From NCBI GenBank assembly GCA_021234155.1, contig JAJEKV010000236.1, positions 248,001 to 312,000 on the forward strand: a stretch of DNA of 64,000 bases, in the 5' to 3' direction. A program made the translations under genes and the position numbers. Source of the DNA: Isoetes taiwanensis (lineage: Eukaryota > Streptophyta > Lycopodiopsida > Isoetales > Isoetaceae). The notes below the pieces were generated by a model. It was not told where the DNA came from, ran no database searches, and saw nothing but the letters and a program-made list of their open reading frames with translations. This document shows, piece after piece, positions 32,988 to 45,900 of the stretch (the stretch's first letter is position 1; each line of letters begins with the position of its first letter).

Positions 32988-35900
32988 CTTGATTTGCCAA
33001 TTTCGAAGCTCTTTCCTAAGATGTCCCACTTTGTCTAATACGTGCATATAGTCTAATGCACGTGGTTGGGGAGGTCCTTCTTCATCTTGTAACAAGAGAA
33101 GAAGTGTTTCGCGAAGTTTTTTCTACATGACACAAGCTCGGTTAAGATGATTCTCATAAGCATATATTTAAAATAAATCTCTAATATTATCTAGAATATA
33201 ACTTTTATACAATATGATGCTTGCCACCTAGTTTGGCTTCCCTGTACGACAAGACCTAAAGTAGTCTTTACTTCACCTTTTCTTCCAGAAGGCATCTGAT
33301 TATTACGACAATAATAATAGAAAAGAGCTTGTGCCGTCAAGGAGATATAATGTTCCAAAAGAAAGAGAAGCTTAGTACTTATTATGCGTCAACAACAAAA
33401 GATGTAAAGATAATTGGATGTTTCAAGTTCATCTATAAAAGTAATTAATCATCTGATGCTAGTGTGTGCCATGCAATATCAGTTTTGCAATGGAAGTTCG
33501 AGTCCTTCATCCAAGCACTCCTTTCCACACTTTTAAATAATTGATGTTTCTCCCATAATTATGTTCAAGCAATGTCATATGCAAAGCAATTAAAAGACAC
33601 TTCCTTGATTTAATGTTGTCAGTTTTGATTCAGATGAGAGAAGGATTTGTCATGCCTTTTTCTTCTCATAATTAGAAAAGCATATTGATAAGGTTGTACT
33701 ACTTGATCCATCATGCTTCTTTCTTCTCATGGATTAAAAAGCATGTTGATAATGTTGTATCACTTTACATACTCCGTCAGAGGATTTGCTATGGAGCAAT
33801 TGATTTGGAGAGTTTTTTATAGTCAAAAGGTTGCTACTGGTATTGAAAAGGATTGAAGCATCAGACAACCAGTATTGGCAGTTCTACCAACTATTCTTAG
33901 ATCATTTTATTATAAAGCTTAATTTGAATTGCATAACAACAAAAATACAAGTTTACATACCTTTTGTTGTTTCTCTAAAAAAATTTGCTCCTTATTAGAT
34001 ACAATAAGTGGAGACCGATCTTCAAGAGATTGCTTATATTGAATCCCTTCTGTACTTGCTTTATTTAATAGCATTTGTACATGTTCCAAGGTCTGCAAAA
34101 ATAATTATATTACAATTACTACACAAAACTTTCAAGCTTGTGCGGTTATGTGCATTGTCATCCAAATTAGGACAAAGAATTGGCTATAATAAAGGCTAAC
34201 CTCTTCAATCAATAAAAGTGCCATATCTACTAATTATGTCAATTGCTCAGATAAATACCTAAAGTCATTTGACATTTGGTAGCTTATAATTAGTGTTCTT
34301 TAAAGTGGTGGTTTTGGGACCATAACTCCTGACAAAATCTCCAAACTAAGTGTTATTTGACGCAATGGTTTATTCTATCAAAATATAATCATTGCTACAT
34401 GTTTACAAGTATGTAAAGAATGTGCAAATTCTATTTTTGAAGATTTAAAAATTATCATATTCATTTGAAAAATCATTTCTTTTCGTAACTAATGATCAAG
34501 CAACTTCTTATTTGGATGTTTCTATCAAAAGCTATAATAAATATTATTTTTTTTTTTTGAAGAACGTGTTTTACCTCATATTATACACTCAAAATATTAC
34601 AAAGTACTTCCAGAAGTAAGAAATATTTTGACTACTTCAATTATGCATGTAACATTCTTATGTGAAAACACTTGGAGATATATAAGTGAATTGTGAACCT
34701 CCCGTGTTTATGAGTCAAAATGCTATCTAAAACTTACCAATAGAGAGATACTAAATGACATATTCCAACATATCTTTTGTTTTCGCATGCTTTGCTACCT
34801 ACGTTAATTGCCATATAATGAAAATAGTTTTGATTGACGATCGAGAAAGTTTTAAAAGACCAACTTGGATGCAAACTTAGCTGCAATATCATATGTTATA
34901 TAGCTAACGGTTTGCTGAAAGATTGCACAAAATAGTCCTTGACCAGTTTTGATTATATCGCATCAATAAACATTATATCATATTGCATCCAGGATGCGTG
35001 GACCTAACATGTCCAGTTGGATGTATCATGATGAGAATCCATCCAAAGATCTAGTATAAGGGGACTTGCCAAAAAATAATTTATCTTTTTCATCTAACAC
35101 AAGTCCACACATATTTCCGTTTTTTTACACAGACAAAGTCTTTTTAACACAACACTCATCTTTAAGTTGAATATTGACAAATTCAAGTGGTCAATTAAAT
35201 AGAGATTTCCCACCAATGACCTTCAAAATTACTAACACATGAATGTGTGCCACTACAAAATCATCTAGATATGCTCTATAGATTTCTTTCAGTTAATTGA
35301 TGTTGTTGAGTTAATTGACTTTTATAATGGATGGTGAATAAAGATAGGATTCATACATGAACATTGATGTGTGTATACATTTCATAAACTAATTGGGCTT
35401 TAGTGGGCGTTAAAAATTATTTCATCTTTAGTGGGTATAACCCGTTGGGTTCCCGTGGACGTAAAAATTCATCTTATCTTATCTTATCTTATCTTATCTT
35501 CTTGCCCACTTGCCCATGAAAAGGCGCAGACTCATTGGCTCCATTCGCACAGGGGCACATCATCTTCAAATTGAGACGGGCAGATGGATTGGTGAGCCAC
35601 GCCAGGACAGGCTCTGTCAATGCTGCCAAATGGGAGTCATTGAGGATGAATCTCATACCCTTCAAAGTTGCCCAGCGTATGATCAAATTCGGACACGCTA
35701 TGCTGAGTTGGTCAGGCCTGGCCAGCCGTTACATGTGACATTGAGCACAGCATCCGTACGGGTGCTGGGATCATACGTTCAGGAGGTTATGAACATGCGA
35801 GATCAGCTATGTCCTCGGGCACACACTTGACATGTATATATACATTGATGTATACTTGTACAGTTTGACAGCATTCTTATTACTGCCACGGTTTTTCCCT

Positions 35901-37566
35901 CGAAAACCCTTCGGGGCGGGGGTTTTTTAACCCGGACAGTAATAAGTTTGATGCGCTCCTTGTGGGTCCCATAGGTCGATTGGCCTCAGTGGACGATAAA
36001 AAATCATTCTCATTCTCATTCTCATTCTTAATAGAGGAATTCTATTATGGTATTGCATGCACAATACATCTTATTGATCGATGGACATTTAAATTTCGTC
36101 TTCTTTTTCTTTTCTGCCTTGTTGTTTATTTTTATTCTTCAAGTATTTTACTTTTTAAATGACCATATCCGAATCACTCCAAATCTATTCCTTTAAGATC
36201 CATTAATGTACCTTTAGCAATTTAAGGGCAAGATTTGAAATAATTTTAACTAAATTTGTTTTAAAGTATCTACAAGCCCATGAACTCTTTACCAACTATA
36301 GATGAACTAGAAAATGAGCATCTATCACTCATATCTAATGTATTCTCTTTTTCTGTTTGGCATCCTATTTGTTTGATAGAATGTGTTTGAGCAGCCCTCC
36401 TGTCGACACGTGGTAGGGTAATGTTTTAACATCCAAACCAACCTTAGGTCTTGAAGAAACTTTTCCAGAAAACTAGCTACAAGTTATTTTATTAAATTTG
36501 TGGAAATGAATGTTAAGTACACCTACTTGTGATGCATTTTTGAAATCTGCCTTTAGATGTAAAAGCTCATTGCTTCGATCTTGAATACGAGATGCCACTT
36601 GTTGGTTTTGGATTACAACTTGATCAAAGTCAACAGCATGAAGCAAATCCTTGAGATCTGTTTTTGTGCCAAACTGATGTTCTGTCTCGATAATTTGTTC
36701 ACGGAGCGCATCAATTTTCTTGAGGAGCTTTTCTTTCGTACCACGCTTTCTTCGCAGTCTTTCCTCTAGAAATCTGCTACAAAGAAATAAGATATAGTAT
36801 CCTTGCACAAGCATTTCCTACAAACAAAACAATATTTAAAGTGCTCTTGAAGGGACACAAAAAGAACAGCTTTACGTTTCTCCAATTGAAGCTAAATTTG
36901 CGCTTAGCGTTATAAATGGACCTTAATACATCTTCTGAATATGGTCTTTTTGAAGGGTTAACTTGAGCCATCCAAATCACATCCCTATTGAAGTCACATC
37001 TTTCTTTTCTAGTTTCTCCAATGCAATGAACTGCCTCTTTATACACTGCTCGTAAGTCATCAAGAACATGTTCATTCTCTGCATGTAATTTTTCAATTTG
37101 GTCGAGGATTATATTGTGTTCCTCTTCTGCAATCTCTAACTTCTCTTCTGTACTCATGGGAAGAAGTGATTGAGAAGGCACTCGAGACTCCTTTTTCTCC
37201 TTTGAAATAGGTGGAGGAGTGGTAAATCTAACAGTGCCTTTTCCGCGACCTTCTGCACTTTGCGAAGGTTTTGGAGACTTTGTGGATGATGCCTTTGCAA
37301 CCCCTTCTGCTTCCATTGCCTGGGCATCCTCTTCTAAGGCTTCCAACTGCAACTGGAGGCTTCCTTTTCGCGTCATCACCCGCTGCAAACTTCCCAATGT
37401 AGAATGTTTTAATTGCAATGGCCCATATAAAACTCTTATTCGATAAACTAACCGCGAGATGTTGAGATAGAAGTGTATTCTCGAGCTTTACAGCCTGTCG
37501 TTTCTCAGCCATATCCTCGAGTATCTTGAGCTTCTCTTCCATTTCAAATTCATCCATCGTCGTCAT
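32988..37566 (-). CDS. CCDC113: CCDC113/FAP263-like coiled-coil cilium protein (3' end not found)
   Basis: Five minus-strand exons join in phase 0: 37453-37566, 36876-37382, 36527-36817, 33961-34092 and 32988-33122, giving 393 residues from the ATG at 37566. The protein is charged, mostly helical coiled coil. The DUF4201-type block has RFLEERLRRKRGTKEKLLKK followed by DLLHAVDFDQVVIQNQQ, very close to the animal form (about 'LHxVDFxQLxIENQ'). Near the end PPQPRALDYMHVLDKV and LRKELRNWQIK match the family's P.V.DYV...W.RKVEIAE region, so one short 3' exon is missing. CCDC113/FAP263 works with CCDC96 near radial spoke 3 in motile axonemes; in plants that means sperm flagella. All donors are GT and acceptors AG; the intron 36818-36875 is only 58 nt. 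Upstream exons beyond 37566 are possible. The assignment is from memory of the family. Confidence 0.75.
35397..35499 (+). mobile_element. LINE 3' tail with (TCTTA)n
   Basis: 'gggctttagtgggcgttaaa' and a second 'cgttgggttcccgtggacg' precede TCTTA repeats (35474-35499). The next LINE fragment begins at once, so one copy has inserted at the tail of another. Confidence 0.6.
35500..36030 (+). mobile_element. LINE 3' fragment: zinc-motif C-terminus, hairpin, (TCATTC)n tail
   Basis: The frame 35510-35830 encodes the LINE protein's last ~105 residues with RLCQCCQMGVIEDESH and LQSCPAYDQIRTRY, a C-x2-C...H...C motif. It ends LGSYVQEVMNMRDQLCPRAHT. The 3' UTR carries a stem of AAAACCC and GGGTTTT (about 35897-35930), the 'gtgggtcccataggtc' word and four TCATTC units to 36028. 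It lies inside the large intron between CCDC113-like exons 36527-36817 and 33961-34092, antisense to the gene. Confidence 0.8.
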
Positions 37567-37569
37567 GCT

Positions 37570-40085
37570 GTTCAGCTTCACAGGAAAGATGCAAAGCACT
37601 ATAGAGTATCCCTAGAAAGCATCATTATGATAATTAGACATTGAACTTCATTGATAAGTTCATGGTAGAATCTTAATCCTACAAGTTAAGGATTTGAATG
37701 TACATCTCAATACTTTTACAAACTTCAAATGATTAATAAACATCCATCCCCCAAAAAAAAAAAAAAAAAAAGAGGGGGGGAGGGGGTGACTCAGATAAAA
37801 AGACATTGACATGTAAGGGAGAACCCAACCAATGAAATCAAAATAGAAAATTGAGAACTTATATTTGGAAAAATTTCCACCAATCACTAGCTACCATCTA
37901 ATCCAGTTGTTTGCATAAACTGCAAAAGGCGTTTATGTTCTTACCCATAAAGAACATCTTATAAACATAACATGTATATTTGACTTGTGTAAACTTTGGT
38001 TTAAAATTCAGATGCTTTCTTTGTAGCTATTTATAGCATTCTCTTGCATTTTTTCTCTGATTAGCCAAGACTTACTATCTCTTTGTTGTATCCTATAGAC
38101 ATGATGTTATATTCTAGGATCTGGAGTATGACGTATTTGATTAAATGATGATGTCGTCACTAGTCATCATAGAGGGACAATGTAGAGAGAGCCTGAAGTG
38201 AAGCAAGGATCAAATATGAACAAGAATTAGCAATGTTAAAGGCATGAGAAATTGAATGTCTAAAAGAGTCAAAGACTAAAAAGCAATCACGGAGTATAAT
38301 ATGAAAATTTAAAAAAACAGGGATGTTATGCCTAAGGGCCAGAACCTTATTACGTCATACAAGAAAGGAAAGTAGGGCCTTCAACTACCAAGAGCATAAA
38401 AATATGACTAGAACAACTTACCAAACTGATAATCATGGAACAAGGGAGATAGCACACACCATAACAAAAGTCATTAAGTACAAAACAAACCGCTCTAAAT
38501 GCCCTTTAAGGGAAATAGGAAGGGAAAGCATTTGGAAGGTCTACCTATGGGTTAAGAATTACCATGCTAAAACTTTCTTCTAATAGCTTTTATAAATCAA
38601 AGTAAGCAACCAACTAGATTCTCTTTGCATAAGCAATCATAAAAAGACCTTCAAATAAGAGGATAAAACTTGAGATTCAAAAGCCTACAAACCCATGATA
38701 ATCTAAATTTGAAAATTTTCAAACTATGACAAATGGAGGCGATGCATTAGATGGGATAGAGCAATTGTATGACTAACACATTCATTTAGCATCTAGAAAC
38801 TATAAATAAATAGAAGGATTTAAAAGTATGGTTAGAACTAGAAAAATTTTCGTTCCCATGTCTATAAAGACTATGGACATAAGATCAATGATGAACTTGA
38901 CAAGGGACATATGACAAAAAGAATCAACTACGAGCTAGATTCCAAACCTTATCTTGCAACTCGACAAGTGGTCAGGGCTAGGAATAATTTTTTGCTCCCA
39001 TGGCTATAAAGGATATGAACATAGGATCAATGGTGGACTTGAAAAAGATTGAAGGGACAAGGCCCACAAGGCTAAAAGAATCAACATCGAGCTAGATTCC
39101 AAACCCTATCTCTCAGCTCAATGCAAATGAACAAATGACTATCCCCATCTAAAGACGCGAACCTAACAATGGACATACTATCATCTCATTCCTAAAACTA
39201 AACAAAGATGTTAAAAAAATAAACTAATAGTAGATAAAGAAAATGAGAATGTGATTGGAGAAAAATGTAAGACTATGTCAAAGCATGAATGCCTTTCTAG
39301 TAGCACAAGGCCACCATACACACAAGGGCCATCAAACTCTGAGTTTGTCATTCAATACGGTGCTTTTATCGTTGGTCTGGTAACCTCACACAAAATGTTG
39401 GCTTTTATTTTAATTAGTGTTGCAAGCACTAGTAGATCATCTTTTCTATGCATCTTGGGCATATGGCAAGCTTGTACCAAGGAATATATGAGATATTTCT
39501 GAATCTAATCTTATATAAAATAGATCGTAGGTTATATGTATTAAAATATGTTACTAAGTGAGGCAATGTCCCCAAAAAAAAAAAAAAAAAAAAAAAGGTA
39601 ACATAACTAAAAAAGATCACCATAGAGGTAAAATACTTCTTATCTAGTGCGCCAAGAAAAAAACAATGTAATTGTATCTTTTTAGCCACCTGAATATAGT
39701 TCATAAAATCTAAATTTTATAGGTTTAAAACATGAGGCAATGTCAAGAATCAAGAACAATTTATATTTAATAAATGCATTTGCTTCAAATAGTAGAAAAC
39801 TACAACATATCATATACAAAAGTATAGCTTTGATGCGCTGGTGTGGATATTTGACTTATTTATTTCAACACAAGACACATGGCATAAATTAGTAAACAGA
39901 CTTGATATATTATATGCAAAAAGGGGAGTAGCTTATGTTTAAGCTTTGTGAAAAGTATTAGCTTTATTTGGTAAAAAATATAAGATCCAAAATTCACGAA
40001 CAACATTGGTAGCTCTTTTCCTACATCGATCGGCTCGCAATTTCAGAGCATGCAGAGAGATACAATACATAACGATAAGTGGTTA
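37570..40085. other. No gene recognised; duplicated block and A-runs
   Basis: A block of about 130 bp recurs at roughly 38831-38960 and 38985-39120 (shared 'gagctagattccaaacc', offset 157 bp). A-runs lie at 37752-37771 and 39572-39596. No coding sequence is supported; any 5' exons or promoter of the CCDC113-like gene would be at the left end of this stretch. Confidence 0.5.
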
Positions 40086-40089
40086 CTTT

Positions 40090-40200
40090 GTTTGCGTGCA
40101 TGGTTCAGTTGGTGAAGGACTAGGCCTTAACCTTATGGTCAAGTTCAAGTCCCGCTATGCCCACCCTTACTTCTTTCTTTCTTTCTTGCTAACCATCTCT
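40090..40200 (+). mobile_element. tRNA-derived SINE-like head
   Basis: A polymerase III A box, TGGTTCAGTTGG (40101-40112), and a B box, GTTCAAGTCC (40143-40152), sit 30 bp apart in a tRNA-like context that ends 'cccgctatgcccacc'. A (TTTC)n stretch follows. The sequence does not fold as an intact tRNA with a normal acceptor stem, so a tRNA-derived SINE is the better reading. The GC-rich block to about 40380 could be its body. Confidence 0.5.
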
Positions 40201-40629
40201 CTTCTTTCAGAGCTCCCCCAGGCAGAGCACCTCTTGTGTGGGTTCCTCCGACCCCGCCTCCCCCCGGCACCCCGTCGTGCCGACTGGGGCCCTTCAGAGT
40301 GCTCCCTTACCGCATCAAGTGTGCAGGCAATATGCTCTTCCAAGAAGGGTGCCACAGAAATCGCTATCCGCAACAGGTATATGCTACCAACACTAGATGT
40401 ATAATTCTCATGATACACCAAAAGATTTGGTGCATGAAAAACCAATGTAGAGGACTTAAAATATAGAAAATCATAAAGAAGAAATGTTTAAGATTAAGAA
40501 ACTAAACATCAAAGTATAGCCAACCAAACCCAAAAGGCGCAACTAGGCATATGCTATGGGACACCTGAATTCAGTAGTAACGTGTGACACTCATGCTTAT
40601 GTTAGCTTAGCTTTCATTTTTCTATTCCA

Positions 40630-40960
40630 TCATGTTCTGAGCCACAAAGGTAAATCAAAACATGAAAAGAAGTGAAATATTATATTGGTACCCCTGCGAG
40701 GCCATTACCTTGAGCATAGTAAGGTGTACTTTTTCTATGGTGGATATACAAAATAGTTTGAGTTCTTTAATGGTGTGATTCACAAAATAAAATCCATGGT
40801 CACTAACAAGTTCAGTAGGGCATCCAAAACACGTAATAACTTGTGTGAACAACACACGAATATGCTAGATGCTATATTGTCTGGCAGGGCACATGCTTCT
40901 ACCCATTTAGTAGCATAGTCCATGAGAACTAAAATATATCGAGCATGTTCTAATCGACAC
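40630..40960 (-). mobile_element. Fossil Ty3/gypsy integrase fragment
   Basis: Minus-strand peptides resemble the integrase core of plant Ty3/gypsy elements (MDYATKWVEACALPDN, then ITCFGCPTELVSDHG). It is an isolated, old and heavily broken piece with several disruptions. No LTRs or other pol parts were found beside it. Confidence 0.65.
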
Positions 40961-42500
40961 TACTTGAATGTTCTGATCGACACCAGTTGACAACTTGAAT
41001 GAGACTTTGGACAACTGTAGATCTCATTCTAGTGTTTTCATCACATGTTTGCATGTTGCCAGACAACTTTAAAGACACTAGAAAACTTTGCTTAAATCTA
41101 AGGTAAATTCCTCTTGGAAATCTATTTGCATCGTTTGTCCAATATTAGAGTTATGATCAATATGGCACCATTATGACACGTGGATGGTAAAATGGCACCA
41201 ACTTGTATTAAGGTCTTGATTCTACTTTGATATATCATCAGCAAAGATGTGTATAGTTATTCTTATCTAGTTCTACTCTTTGTGAAGCAAACATCCCTTC
41301 TTACTAACAATTCACCTTGAGCAGTTTAGGTGCACCTAACCTCTAGCAAAACACCCGTGCGGCGCATTTCTCCAAATTGTCCATATGTTATTAAATTTCA
41401 TGGGTTAAGCTTGGATCTAGTGTTTCTAAAAAATATTTGTGCTCCTAAAAACCTCTCTATCTGACATCGAATCTAAGCACAGGGGAGTGCTTAACCCCAC
41501 AGTACTGAAAGTATATTGCCTAACGCTCAAACATGCAAATAATACTAATTATGTCCATCCTTGCAGATAGAACTCGTATTTCAAAGGATCTAAGAATTAT
41601 CCAAAGACTTCGGGCTCTGCAAAAAATCCTTCAAATAATCCTTCAACCAAGAATAAGGCAGTTGTTCATTGGATAGGTCTTTGCAAAAAGGCTAAACCCG
41701 CAGAAGCTGCACAAATTAGTGAAAGACACCACCACAAATGGGCGTCAATCCTAGTGTTATGGAAGACTCAAAAGTATTTTTATGTTTCTAAAAAAGGCAA
41801 CAGGTTAACTGCTGCTTTTTCACTGTTGTACCTGATAAGCACCTGATAAGAGGTCGTTCTCTCTGCCCTGGAGTAACAAATATTGGGTAGATTAAAATTT
41901 GGAATAGATACAGCATATGCTAGTCTTCATGAACAGGGTGTTCAAATCTGGTTGCATATTGTAGATGACTCGATTAGCTAAATTATGGATATGAACAGTA
42001 GTAGATCATCAATTTTGGCAATGCTCCAAGGGACGGTGAGGACGAGTTTGTCCACTAGTTTCGTTATTAAAATCTCAATGGCACTAAAAGAGCAGGTTAC
42101 ATGGCAAGTTTGAGCGTTTAAATATTCTTGAAGCATTGTATAGAAACACACCAATTATCGTGAATGTCAGCCTATGTATTATATGCTTTCAAAGTAAATG
42201 TTTAAAATACTTACTTATTACTGAATTGAGATGATAACGAACTTAGAAAAGTGGTCACTTCACTGTATTACACAGAAGCATATTCCCAAGCATCTGCAAC
42301 GAAACAGAACAAATATAAAAGTGATATCATACAACTTTAAGAGCACCCCGTGCAGAATTAGTGTTATAAGATGTAAAATAATCAGTATCCTATGGGTAGC
42401 TGTGCCCAGCCAGCTTTGCCAGGCTTTTAGGTTTCAAAAAACGATGCCTTGTCTTATTTCTAAGACTATAAAGAACAAGATCTGCGATTGCAAGCTTTCT
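40961..42500. other. No gene recognised
   Basis: No protein-like frame or repeat stands out. It may include further decayed gypsy DNA next to the integrase fragment. Confidence 0.4.
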
Positions 42501-42503
42501 GAC

Positions 42504-42700
42504 CTAAACTGGCTGGGCAAATAACAAACAAACAAGTTTCGAAAGCTCGTTACCTTCGCAGGAGTTAACCCTGCCCCATATTTCATTAACACCACCAATA
42601 CAACAGACAAGAACGGCCACTGGATTTTCAAAACCGTCCCTTTCTTGTAGTCCCAAACAACATCCAAGTTGAATTTCATACACGTGCATAGGGTAAGTAA
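42504..42700 (-). repeat. Dispersed repeat copy (also at 46.7 and 46.9 kb)
   Basis: The words 'agaacggccactggattttcaaaaccgtc' and 'ttcttgtag' (split here) recur at 46.85-46.88 kb and 47.09-47.12 kb. On the minus strand this copy reads LQERDGFENPVAVL in an open frame that ends at a possible donor, so it might be an exon rather than a mobile repeat. Confidence 0.5.
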
Positions 42701-42914
42701 AGAGTAAAATTTACAAATAAAGAGATTCATGCGGCACGCAAAGCCTGCGCAAAGATTTCTTTTACAGGAGTTACTTACACGGGGATTTTTTTTAAAATAG
42801 CAAAACTCAAAAGATACTATGCTTTTTGCTAAAATATAACTGCAGCAAGGTGGCCCAAATAAGGGCTACTAAAATCCAATCCACTATATGGCTCAGAATG
42901 TGCAAACGTTAGGG

Positions 42915-45900
42915 CTATTCCCCCAGAATTTCAGAATCAAGCAACTCAAATTGCTTAGATCTATCCTTCAAATCCTTATCTCTGATCTTACCCATTTCCT
43001 TCAACATGTGTAGGACATACTCTGAGTTACTGCAGAACGAATGGATAAGTAATTAGTGAAGATTCAAAAACACAATGCAATTTCTGGCAATCATTTATAC
43101 TTGCCTATGGCATGCAGCAACCGGATGGTCGCAATTTATGTGTCGTCTCCACATCATTATCCCAAGAATAACAAACATTTTCTGAACTAGGAACAAAATG
43201 GATGCTTTGGCCTTGGTTTGAAGTCTGAAAGTCAGATAAAGAAGTTATTAGACACAGCCAGATCTATACTATCACATGCATTGGACAATGGTGACTGTGG
43301 TCCTTCACAGGGAAACATTACATGCGTTTTCTCATTATTCAGTATTGCAGCCATAAACATTTTTCAGTATTCTTTATGTCATGGACAAGAAGCAAAGCAT
43401 CATTAAGAGATGCAGTCTGTAAAAGGAATCGTGTTTCTTGAATGGCAATTGTACAGGCTCTCCCTGAGTGAGTATTTCCCATTCATAATGTTGCAAAAAG
43501 AGACCCCCTTTATTTTCGAAAGGGATCCATGTTCCTTGAACGAAAATTGTACAAGCTCCCTCCTTTGAGGGAGTAACCTCTTTGGCAAAAAGAGACGGCC
43601 TCTAGTAGCAGATAGTTGAGGTAAGAAAAATAAGATCAAACTTTCCCTTTACTACTCAATATGTTAAAGCATATACCATGTCCTGTCCATTATGACTCTT
43701 CCTTACATGCTCTTCCTGGGCTGGTAGATCAACATCCTTTTGTCTCTCAATCCTTTAACAATAATATTTTTCAAACAACAAAAAACTGATTTCTAAGATA
43801 AACGAAGAGATACCTGAGACAGCCAACCTGCAACAAAGTCATCCAAAGTCACTTCACGCACTTCACGTTGTAGTGCCCATCTAACAACAGACCAATTCCA
43901 GTGAGAACTTCGAGCTTCTGCTAAGAATAAAAACGATCTTCCCATTATAAGTTCTTCAAAGCACATCAAGAGCTAGAACGACAAAAGATGTAATTGAGAT
44001 TGAGAATTGTCAAAGTAACAGCTTGATACAGAAGAACCACACTATGTGCTTTACGTGTCCTTTGGATCAATGGCATGCTTAAGTGCTGAACCGATTGAAG
44101 AATTAGCTGGACTAGTTTGGTACAGGATTTGTCAGAAGAGAATTTCAAAGCATCATTTGAACAAACAGGGTCTATTCATACCATGGTGTCTACAGATAAA
44201 GCCTGTGAGCAGTTGATTCAACCAAGCCTATGCAACCACCAAAGCACTGGAGAAACAACAAAAAAGCGCCCACTGCAAAACCGCAATAACAAAAGCCTAG
44301 AAAAAAAAAAAAAAAAAAAAAAACGCAGCAGTAAACGGCGTAGGCTGGAGAAGAAAAGCTAAACAAATACGTAAAAGGTCTCTATCTCTGGATGCCATTC
44401 ATCTCCTTGCGATGTTAAAAAAGAAAAGATACAAAGCCATAGAAATGGACATAAAAAATAGTACAAAAATAGCGAGCAGTAAAATGTATGGCATGCTAAA
44501 TATAGCTCTGCGACTATATGAAAACCTTAATAGAAGGTTGTATAAATCTACAGTTTGTGCAACTCAAAAATATTTGAAGCATTTACAGGAGGGGTGAACT
44601 AAGGCAGCGAAAGCCCCATCCCTATGTACAACACGTATATAAAATCAATACCATTTAAGTACATCTATCCCAAATTATACCATTAGTGTTGTTTGCATAA
44701 TATATCATGGTTATTTAAAAGCAGGAATTTGTAGAAGCTGGTAGTAGATGTGATTGCATTTCTTACAAGAAATTTTAAATCATGTATTGGTTTCAATGGC
44801 CCAAGTAAGAACAATTAACGTGCTAAACCATGTAATGACAGAAAAATACAAGAGGTTGCAATACAAGAAGTTGCAGGGCAAAACAGCAATTGAACTAAAA
44901 TTTCTCTGGAAATATTTTAAGTAGCTTCGTCCTTGACAGGTTCCATAATCCTTTACTTCCTATCAAGTTCTAAAGGGCATAGATAACTTTACTTAGAGTC
45001 CTCCTTCTCTGTGCTCCTTCCCGTGCATTCATGCTTAAACAATTCGAGCACAATATGGTGCATTAGCAACCTGCTTGTCATAAGCACCAAAGACGTGGAA
45101 GTCCTTAGCAGTTATAACAATCGTTTGCTTGTTTCATAAGTTGACTAAAATATTATGACTCTTTATCAATCATGCCTTCGATACAAAGTAAAATAGAGTT
45201 TTTTATGGAAATTTATAACCTGTAAATAAACAAGAAAGCACTTACGACAGAACTCCAGCAAGGTTTCCATTAGACCAGGAAAAAGGACCCTTAAGAGATA
45301 ATCTTTCCACTCAATTGAGCTGCCTGCAAAACCCTACATATGTGTAACCTGGTATCATCCATAAGCGCAATGAGAAACCCTCAAACAAGTGTCTTAAAAT
45401 TGGAAGTTACAATAAGAAAGAACTAGATAAACATCACCCACCAAACAAAATACGAAGGAAGTTAGCGGACAAGACTGCAGCAAGTTACAGCAGGCTGAGG
45501 GTCCGCTACAAGACTCATGCACTTTTTAAAGTTGAAAGTGACAAGACTTTCTTGAAAAGACACGAGCAACTAATTTTCAACATCGTGTAGCTAAATGACA
45601 CTAAATCTACCGAAAAATAATTTCAAATAAACAAATTAAGTAATGCCAAATGGATAGTTAACTGTTTCAAAAAGAATTGTCAATTCTATTGCATCCGTAC
45701 TTCTTGGGAAGCTTAGTCAGGATCCCTATGCAGAGGTATCCTATTATACTGAGCATATGCACAGCCCTAAACATGACAAATATATTTTGATGCGACTGCC
45801 TGAAATTGGGGAGCTGCCAAACTACAATACTCCATCTAGCCACTAGTTTAGAGGATGCAGAGGTACCCCATTATACTGAGTATAAACACAGACTCTATAA

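Noticed and set aside
33440-33520. B-box-like 'gttcgagtcc' at about 33487, possible tRNA or SINE
   Set aside because: No A box at the right distance and no tRNA fold.
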